A stretch of DNA of 18,769 bases. Origin: JANYCG01 sp031365665. GTDB taxonomy: Bacteria > Pseudomonadota > Gammaproteobacteria > Burkholderiales > Burkholderiaceae_C. The notes below the pieces were generated by a model. That model ran no database searches. It worked only from the letters and a program-made list of their open reading frames with translations, and was not told the origin of the DNA. A program made the position numbers and the translations under genes. The stretch's first letter is position 1; each line of letters opens with the position of its first letter. The DNA lies in assembly GCA_031365665.1 (NCBI GenBank), contig JANLYO010000173.1:1-18769 (forward strand), read 5' to 3'. Below, one piece after another: positions 13,860 to 18,769 of this stretch.

Positions 13860-14792
13860 TCAGGCCTGCTGATCCATCTGTTTGACCGCTTGCACCAGCA
13901 GCTCTCTGAGCCACACCAGGCCAGGGTCATTGGTGCGGTACTTGTGCCACTGCATGGCCTGGGTCATCAGGGGCAGGTCGACAGGCGGCTCCAGCACCTT
14001 GACCGGTAAAAACTGCTGGCCGTAGGCCGCCAGGCGGCGGTGTACGGTGGCGACGCGGTCGGTGCCCACCACCAGCGACAGGGCGCCCACAAAACTGAAG
14101 GTGGACACCTCCACGCGGCGTGTGATGCCCTGGGTTTGCATGGCCGCGCCTTCAAACGACGGCGCCGCGCCGGGTGGTTGCATCACCACATGGCCGGCGC
14201 CCCGATAAGCATCCAGCGTCAGCCGGCCACCCGGTGCGCGCTCTGGCGTGGCGAGTTGGCCGTCCTGCCATACGATGCAACAGAACGCTTCGTCCAGCAG
14301 CTTGTCCATGGGGTGGTCGGGCGAGCAGTAGATTTGCGGGATCACCAGCAAGTCAGCCTCGCCCCGGTCGAGCAGGCGCTGCGGCTGGTTCTGCTGCGGC
14401 AAGAAGTGAAAACGTACCGAGTGGGACGCCTGCGCCGCCAGTGCCAGCAGATGCGGCATCAGCGTGACCATGCTGTAGTCAGAGACAAAAATGCGGAACT
14501 CTCGGTCGGACGTGGCCGGTATGAACTCTGGCTTGGCGCTGATGGTCGTGTCCACGCGCACCAGCACGTCGCGCACGGAATCTTGCAGGCCTTCGGCACG
14601 CGGCGTGAGTTCCATCTTGCGGCCCACCTGCACCAAGAGGGCGTCGTCAAAATGCTCGCGCAGCCGGGCCAGCGCATTGCTCATGGCCGACTGGCTCAGG
14701 TTCAGTTGCTCGGCGGCGCGGCTGACGCTTTTCAGCGAAAGCATAGCGTCCAGCGCGACCAGCAAGTTCAGATCCAGCTTGTTGAATCGCAT
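13860..14792 (-). CDS. LysR-family transcriptional regulator (NodD/NahR-like)
   Basis: 310-aa LTTR. The N-terminal winged HTH (MRFNKLDLNLLVALDAML, SVSRAAEQLNLSQSAMSNALARLREHFDDALLV, 1-55) is followed by the effector-binding domain from about 90 (REFRIFVSDYSMVTLMPHL). The FNKLDLNLLVALDALL-type start is typical of the NodD/NahR/LinR branch, which respond to flavonoids, salicylate or chlorophenols. The gene diverges from an aromatic-type operon, the usual arrangement for a LysR activator, across a 113-base gap with a near-perfect palindrome. The inducer is probably an aromatic pathway compound (inference). Start ATG at 14792; the ribosome site is modest (GAAGA). Confidence 0.93.
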   Translation of the reverse strand: MRFNKLDLNLLVALDAMLSLKSVSRAAEQLNLSQSAMSNALARLREHFDDALLVQVGRKMELTPRAEGLQDSVRDVLVRVDTTISAKPEFIPATSDREFRIFVSDYSMVTLMPHLLALAAQASHSVRFHFLPQQNQPQRLLDRGEADLLVIPQIYCSPDHPMDKLLDEAFCCIVWQDGQLATPERAPGGRLTLDAYRGAGHVVMQPPGAAPSFEGAAMQTQGITRRVEVSTFSFVGALSLVVGTDRVATVHRRLAAYGQQFLPVKVLEPPVDLPLMTQAMQWHKYRTNDPGLVWLRELLVQAVKQMDQQA

Positions 14793-14812
14793 GGCGTAGT
14801 TCTTCAGGAGTT

Positions 14813-14847
14813 ATACGGGTTAACCCATATAGTATTCATAAATATGA
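14813..14847. promoter_or_regulatory. Palindromes in the lysR / hydrolase divergent region
   Basis: TATACGGG-TTAA-CCCATATA (14813-14832) is a 20-base palindrome with one mismatched pair, 21 bases ahead of the lysR start. TCATA-AA-TATGA (14836-14847) follows. The ATA-N12-TAT symmetry of the first is compatible with a LysR-type recognition site, so this is the best candidate for LysR binding and autoregulation. I could not assign a clear -35/-10 pair for either gene. Confidence 0.5.
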
Positions 14848-14905
14848 TTTAAATTATCAATGTAAACCATTATGCAAATAGCTTCAAGCTCTCTACAGTG
14901 CTGCC

Positions 14906-16075
14906 ATGTTCAAATATTTCCCAACCAATTACGTCTGGAACCTGTCGGTTGATCTGGCCATCGAGATGGGGGCCCGTATTGGCGAAATCGAGGCCATGTG
15001 CGCGCCTTTGCAGGAGGCGGCCAAACAACCGGACGCCGCTGGAACCAAGGCCTTTCGCGAAACCTGGGCCAAGATGGCCGACCAGTTGTGCGAGTTGGCC
15101 GCTGAAGACGAGGCCAAAGGACGGATGATCTCGGCGGGCGACAAATACGGCCGCGCTGCCACCTATCTGCTGACCGCCGAGCGCCTGCAGGCACATGGCG
15201 CGCCGGGGCGCGTGGCGTTGTACGCGCGCATGCAGGAGGTGTTTGCCAAAGGCCTGAAACTGGCGGGCGAGAACTGCCAGCGGGTGGAGATTCCGTATGG
15301 CAATTCGGTAATTTCAGGCCTGTACGTGCGCGCCGACGGGGCCACAGGCAAATCACCGCTCTTGGTGCAGGTCAACGGCCTGGATTCCACCAAGGAGATG
15401 AAATACCGCGTCGGCCTGCCGCGCTGGCTGGCGCAGCGCGGCGTGTCGTCGTTGCTGATCGACCAGCCCGGCACTGGCGAAGCGCTGCGCCAGCAAAAGC
15501 TGGTGGCCACCTACAACAGCGAAATCTGGGCCAGCAAGGTGGTGAACTGGATCGAGTCCGACGCGCAGATGCAAAAAGAAGTCGATGCCAAACGCATCGG
15601 CCTCGAAGGTGTGTCGCTGGGCGGTTACTACTGCCCGCGAGCCGTGGCCTTCGAGCCGCGTTTTGCCATGGGAGTCTGCTGGGGTGCCAACCACGACTGG
15701 CGCGACGTGCAGAAGAAACGCCTGCTCAAAGAGGGCAGCTTTCCGGTGCCGCACTATTGGGAACATGTGCGCTGGGTGTTTGGCGCCAAAGATCAAGACG
15801 ACTTCATGCGCCTGGCCGAGAACATGCACCTGGACGGCGTGCTGGACCGTATCAAGGTGCCGTTTTTGGTGACCCACGGCGAGAAGGATTCACAAATCCC
15901 ACTGGCCTGGGCGCACCGTACCTACGAACAGCTGGTGAATTCGCCCAAACGCGAGTTGAAGATTTTCACCGAGCGCGAAGGCGGTTGCCAGCATTCCAGT
16001 TTTGACAATTCGGCCAATGCCGGGGCCTTCATCGCTGACTGGGTGGCCGAGGCGCTGGGTGCCAGAACGGCCTGA
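14906..16075 (+). CDS. Alpha/beta hydrolase, PONH/C-C hydrolase-like
   Basis: 389-aa serine alpha/beta hydrolase with an N-terminal helical extension (about 1-125) before the catalytic core, as in 2,6-dihydroxypseudooxynicotine hydrolase and FrsA/DUF1100-type proteins. Catalytic triad: S237 (GVSLGG), D328 (HGEKDSQIP), H363 (CQHSS). The strand PLLVQVNGLDSTKEM (151-165) carries the oxyanion region. In characterised relatives the enzyme hydrolyses a C-C bond next to a carbonyl on a hydroxylated ring. It is the first gene of the operon under the divergent LysR. ATG at 14906 lacks a strong ribosome site. A role on a ring-cleavage or acyl-phenol intermediate is inference. Confidence 0.85.
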   Translation: MFKYFPTNYVWNLSVDLAIEMGARIGEIEAMCAPLQEAAKQPDAAGTKAFRETWAKMADQLCELAAEDEAKGRMISAGDKYGRAATYLLTAERLQAHGAPGRVALYARMQEVFAKGLKLAGENCQRVEIPYGNSVISGLYVRADGATGKSPLLVQVNGLDSTKEMKYRVGLPRWLAQRGVSSLLIDQPGTGEALRQQKLVATYNSEIWASKVVNWIESDAQMQKEVDAKRIGLEGVSLGGYYCPRAVAFEPRFAMGVCWGANHDWRDVQKKRLLKEGSFPVPHYWEHVRWVFGAKDQDDFMRLAENMHLDGVLDRIKVPFLVTHGEKDSQIPLAWAHRTYEQLVNSPKRELKIFTEREGGCQHSSFDNSANAGAFIADWVAEALGARTA

Positions 16076-16104
16076 ATCAACGCGTTTACTTTCAATTAAC
16101 GGCA

Positions 16105-16866
16105 ATGACGGCAAACACCAACCCAGCCTTCAAACTGCTGATCGCCGGGCGCAGGCGCGCGGGCATGAGCCTGGTCGACCACCACCACCACATCCTCGAA
16201 CAACACGGCAAGATGGTGTTGAGTCTGATTGCATCCAACCCCGACCACGCCCCGCGCCGTTATGCGCAAAACCGCGTGGTCGATGGCACCTGGCGCGCAG
16301 GTGGCCCAGCGGGCGACCCGTTTGCCTTGAGCCGCGACTTCGTCACGCAGGTGTGGTTTGACAACCCGGCCCAGGCCATCGATGCGTTGTCGCACCCCTT
16401 GTACAAGGCGAATCTGCAACCCGATGAGGATCATTTTGTGGATCAGGCGACTGTCGTCAAACTGGCGGTGCGCGAGCGGGTGCTGGGCCAGGCTGCGACG
16501 GTGTGCGGCCCTTTGAAGTTGTTCGTATTTTTCAGCAAGGCCGCAGCCCCGAGTTCGGCAGACTTCGCCAGCGCGTGGCAACAACGCGGCGACGCACTCG
16601 CGGCCTCCAGCGCCGCAAGCCTCTTTCAGCACTATGTGCAAAACCAGGTGATGGCCAAATCGGGTGAAACCCCCTGGGTTGACGGCGTTGACGAGTTTTG
16701 GGTGGCGGACCGGGCGTCTGCCGCCACGTTGGCGCAGGCCGTGAAGGCCATGATGGTGACCCCCTTGCTGGCCGCCGGCTGGCTGGCGCCCGAGGCAGAT
16801 TTCCACCTGGTGGCTGAAGAGTCTCTGTTGTTCGCGGGAACAGCAACCGTCACCAAACCAGTTTGA
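16105..16866 (+). CDS. EthD-domain protein (dimeric alpha/beta barrel)
   Basis: 253-aa protein with an EthD-like N-terminal half: KLLIAGRRRAGMSLVDHHHHILEQHGKMV (10-38) matches the family's RxxGMS...F...HG pattern. The second half (about 137-253) again looks like a ferredoxin-like barrel repeat (LKLFVFFSK...DEFWVADRASAATLAQAVKAM), suggesting an internal duplication. EthD proteins accompany oxygenases and degradation operons; some relatives are dehydratases or cyclases, but the function is generally unproven. It begins 29 bases after the hydrolase gene. The run of four histidines (26-29) might bind metal. Confidence 0.75.
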   Translation: MTANTNPAFKLLIAGRRRAGMSLVDHHHHILEQHGKMVLSLIASNPDHAPRRYAQNRVVDGTWRAGGPAGDPFALSRDFVTQVWFDNPAQAIDALSHPLYKANLQPDEDHFVDQATVVKLAVRERVLGQAATVCGPLKLFVFFSKAAAPSSADFASAWQQRGDALAASSAASLFQHYVQNQVMAKSGETPWVDGVDEFWVADRASAATLAQAVKAMMVTPLLAAGWLAPEADFHLVAEESLLFAGTATVTKPV

Positions 16867-16905
16867 ACAAAAAAATCTCAACGCTTTTCAACTCAATACA
16901 ACCCC

Positions 16906-17859
16906 ATGAACATTACCGGACTTGAAGCCTTGGTTTTCGGCGTTGACGATGTCGGCGCCTGTAGCACCTACCTGACAGACTATGGCCTTGACGCCATCCA
17001 GGCCAACGCCCAGGGCGGACGTTTTCAGGCGCAGGACGGCTCCGCCATCCTCGTCGCGCACAAAAGCGACGCCAACTTGCCGCCCCCAATGGGCACCGCC
17101 AGCATGCTGCGCAAAACCATTTATGGCGTTGCGGATGCATCCGCGCTTCAAGCCATCCGCGCGGAGCTGGCAAAAGACCGCACGGTGCGCCAGTTACCCG
17201 ACGGGGCCATCGAAGCGGTGGACGACATGGGCTTCACCATCGGGTTTCAGGTCTCCGCGAAACGCACGGTTCACCAGCCTTCTGAGGTCGTCAATGCGCC
17301 GGGCTCGCCACACCAGCGCCCTGTGAACCATGTCGCAACCGATGAAAACGCCGTCATCAAGCCGCGCTCGCTCTCCCACGTGGTGTATTTCGTGCCAGAT
17401 GCGGCCAAGGCAGAAGCGTTTTATGTGAAACGGCTGGGCTTCGCACGTACCGACCACTTGTTGGGTGCGGGGCCATTTTTGCGCCCCCAAGGCAGCAATG
17501 AGCACCATTGCCTGTTCCTGATCCAGACGCCGCCGTTTATGAAGGGCTGCGAACATTTCACCTTCCATCTGGCGGGGCCTACCGAGCTGATGCAGGCCGG
17601 CACACGTTTTGTCAACAAAGGTTATGAGTCGTTCTGGGGGCCGGGGCGGCACAAGTTTGGCTCCAATTGGTTCTGGTATTTCAACAGCCCCTTCAATTGC
17701 CACGTTGAATACGACGCGGACATGGATTTGCATGACAGCGCCTGGGTAGCCCGCGAAGCCCCCATGAACGCCGACAACTCGCAGCTTTTTTTGTTCCAGC
17801 AGCGCGGCAAATGGGCCCCGGGCCCGCCGCCACCGGGCGCACAAAGCCCAGCACGTTAA
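16906..17859 (+). CDS. VOC-family (extradiol-like) dioxygenase
   Basis: 317-aa protein with two vicinal-oxygen-chelate modules: a degenerate N-terminal one (about 1-118) and a C-terminal one (about 153-290) that keeps the likely metal triad H158 (SLSHVVYF), H217 (CEHFTFHL) and E268 (CHVEYDADMD). This is the type I extradiol dioxygenase layout, as in 2,3-dihydroxybiphenyl dioxygenase: Fe(II)-dependent meta-cleavage of a catechol-like ring. H200 (NEHHCL) and Y269 could be active-site residues. It begins 39 bases after the EthD gene. The Pro-rich tail (PGPPPPGAQSP) is unusual but short. Substrate unknown; a non-oxygenase VOC enzyme is possible. Confidence 0.82.
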   Translation: MNITGLEALVFGVDDVGACSTYLTDYGLDAIQANAQGGRFQAQDGSAILVAHKSDANLPPPMGTASMLRKTIYGVADASALQAIRAELAKDRTVRQLPDGAIEAVDDMGFTIGFQVSAKRTVHQPSEVVNAPGSPHQRPVNHVATDENAVIKPRSLSHVVYFVPDAAKAEAFYVKRLGFARTDHLLGAGPFLRPQGSNEHHCLFLIQTPPFMKGCEHFTFHLAGPTELMQAGTRFVNKGYESFWGPGRHKFGSNWFWYFNSPFNCHVEYDADMDLHDSAWVAREAPMNADNSQLFLFQQRGKWAPGPPPPGAQSPAR

Positions 17860-17869
17860 GCCTACGGGT

Positions 17870-18235
17870 ATGCCATCCACCAGGGCCTTGTGCCGACTCG
17901 ACGATGTGCCAGAGGGAGAGTCGCGTGGCTTTGACCCCTTCGATCAGGGGCGCGATTCGATCTTCCTGGTCCGCCAGCAGGCGCGGCTGTATGCCTATCA
18001 GAACGCCTGCCCGCATGTGGACGGCTCGCCCCTGGCCTGGCGCAAAGACCGCTACCTCAATGCCAGCGGCAGCCAAATCATCTGCCACGGACATGGCGCA
18101 GAATTTGACATCGCTTCCGGCCTGTGCACTTTGGGACCCTGTGTGGGCCAGAGGCTGATGCCTGTTCAGCTAAAAATCGACGCGGCCGGCAAGGTATTTT
18201 TGGCCAAGCACCCATCATCGGAGACAAACAAATGA
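17870..18235 (+). CDS. Rieske-type [2Fe-2S] ferredoxin
   Basis: 121-aa soluble Rieske protein. Cluster ligands are C47-x-H49 (CPHVDGSP) and C72-x2-H75 (CHGHGAEFD), with the usual following segment DIASGLC. The length fits the ferredoxin component of multicomponent oxygenases. It begins 10 bases after the VOC gene, and its stop overlaps the start of the flavoprotein gene (ATGA), indicating translational coupling. It could donate electrons to a Rieske oxygenase elsewhere (for example the one at 1773-2990), or serve its operon partners, such as reactivating the dioxygenase iron. Both are inference. Confidence 0.9.
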   Translation: MPSTRALCRLDDVPEGESRGFDPFDQGRDSIFLVRQQARLYAYQNACPHVDGSPLAWRKDRYLNASGSQIICHGHGAEFDIASGLCTLGPCVGQRLMPVQLKIDAAGKVFLAKHPSSETNK

Positions 18236-18769
18236 CAACAGATTTGCAAACCATTCTCATCGTCGGCGGCGGATTTTCAGGCATGTCGGCCGCGATTCAA
18301 CTGCGCAAACAGGGCTTTGCAGTCGACCTGGTTGAAGTGGATTCGGGTTGGCGCTCTTACGGCGCCGGCATCAGCCTGGGCGGCGCCACCATTCGTGCGT
18401 TCAAAACTTTGGGTATTGCCGAGCAGTTTCTCGAGCACGGGAATGGCTCAGATGGCATTTCACTTTGCGCGCCGCCCGGCATGGAGGTCGCCCAGTTGCC
18501 GACGCCACGCCTGGCCGGGCCGGACCTGCCCGGCGGCGGCGCCATCATGCGCCCGGTGCTGGCCAGAATACTCGCCGAAGCCACCCGCGCCGCAGAGGTG
18601 AATGTGCGCCTGGGCTGCAGCTTCACCGCCATCCAGCAGGATGCCGACGGCGTGGACGCCACCTTCACCGATGGACAGCGCCAACGGTATGACCTGGTGA
18701 TTGGCGCCGATGGCCTCTATTCCAAATTGCGTGAAGCCATTTTCCCCAATGCGCCCAAGCCCCGCTACA
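18232..18769 (+). CDS. FAD-dependent aromatic monooxygenase (3'-truncated by window end)
   Basis: The frame stays open for 179 codons to the window edge. The N-terminal dinucleotide-binding motif ILIVGGGFSGMSAAIQLRKQG (8-28) is followed by an acidic strand end (LVEVD, 33-37). The downstream DLVIGADGLYSKLR (154-167) is the DG motif of class A flavoprotein hydroxylases (PHBH, salicylate hydroxylase, UbiH type), which use NAD(P)H and O2 to hydroxylate an aromatic ring. ATG at 18232 overlaps the Rieske gene stop. It probably supplies the hydroxylated ring substrate for the upstream dioxygenase. The C-terminal substrate domain is outside the window. Confidence 0.9.
   Translation, partial: MTTDLQTILIVGGGFSGMSAAIQLRKQGFAVDLVEVDSGWRSYGAGISLGGATIRAFKTLGIAEQFLEHGNGSDGISLCAPPGMEVAQLPTPRLAGPDLPGGGAIMRPVLARILAEATRAAEVNVRLGCSFTAIQQDADGVDATFTDGQRQRYDLVIGADGLYSKLREAIFPNAPKPRY

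Noticed and set aside
14040..14852. 270-codon plus-strand open frame
   Set aside because: Antisense to lysR, which has a clear HTH and effector domain.

Overview
The window looks like chromosomal DNA of a Burkholderiales betaproteobacterium, most likely Comamonadaceae (Polaromonas, Rhodoferax or Variovorax type). This is inferred from the high G+C coding sequence, three Bug-family periplasmic binding proteins without their membrane partners, a NodD/NahR-like LysR regulator, many aromatic- and organic-acid-type enzymes, and intergenic GC-rich and AT-rich repeats of the kind I associate with this family. No rRNA, tRNA, CRISPR array or transposase was seen.

Layout. (1) 136-5274 is catabolic: a cupin (-) divergent from a Bug receptor (+); then, on the minus strand, an epoxide-hydrolase-like alpha/beta hydrolase, a Tat-type Bug receptor and a Rieske ring-hydroxylating oxygenase. 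(2) 5461-9094 is an accessory block with visibly lower G+C in its first part: a XamI-like type II restriction endonuclease and its N6-adenine methyltransferase behind a LexA-like box, a decayed HTH antitoxin gene, and a Phd/RelE-type toxin-antitoxin pair with its own promoter and palindromic operator. (3) 9126-12712 (-) is a compact operon of an IlvD/Edd sugar-acid dehydratase, a Bug receptor and an RraA/HMG-aldolase-family lyase. A PhyH-type Fe(II)/2-oxoglutarate oxygenase diverges from it. (4) 13860-18769 holds a LysR regulator (-) divergent from a plus-strand operon: C-C-type alpha/beta hydrolase, EthD-domain protein, VOC (extradiol-like) dioxygenase, Rieske ferredoxin, and an FAD monooxygenase cut by the window end.

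How the genes fit together. The IlvD-Bug-RraA operon reads as a self-contained non-phosphorylative sugar-acid route: binding/uptake, dehydration to a 2-keto-3-deoxy acid, then retro-aldol cleavage to pyruvate and an aldehyde. The right-hand operon reads as an aromatic route: hydroxylation by the flavoprotein, ring cleavage by the VOC enzyme, and hydrolysis of the product by the alpha/beta hydrolase, under LysR control. I do not recognise this gene combination as a named pathway; substrates are not readable from sequence. The accessory block separates region 1 from regions 3 and 4 and may be an insertion, although no mobility gene or attachment site is visible.

Non-coding signals worth attention are a 16-bp palindromic core present exactly at 4253-4268 and 13816-13831, a 12-mer shared by the two neighbouring regions, a palindrome between lysR and its divergent operon, and the LexA-like box before the restriction genes.
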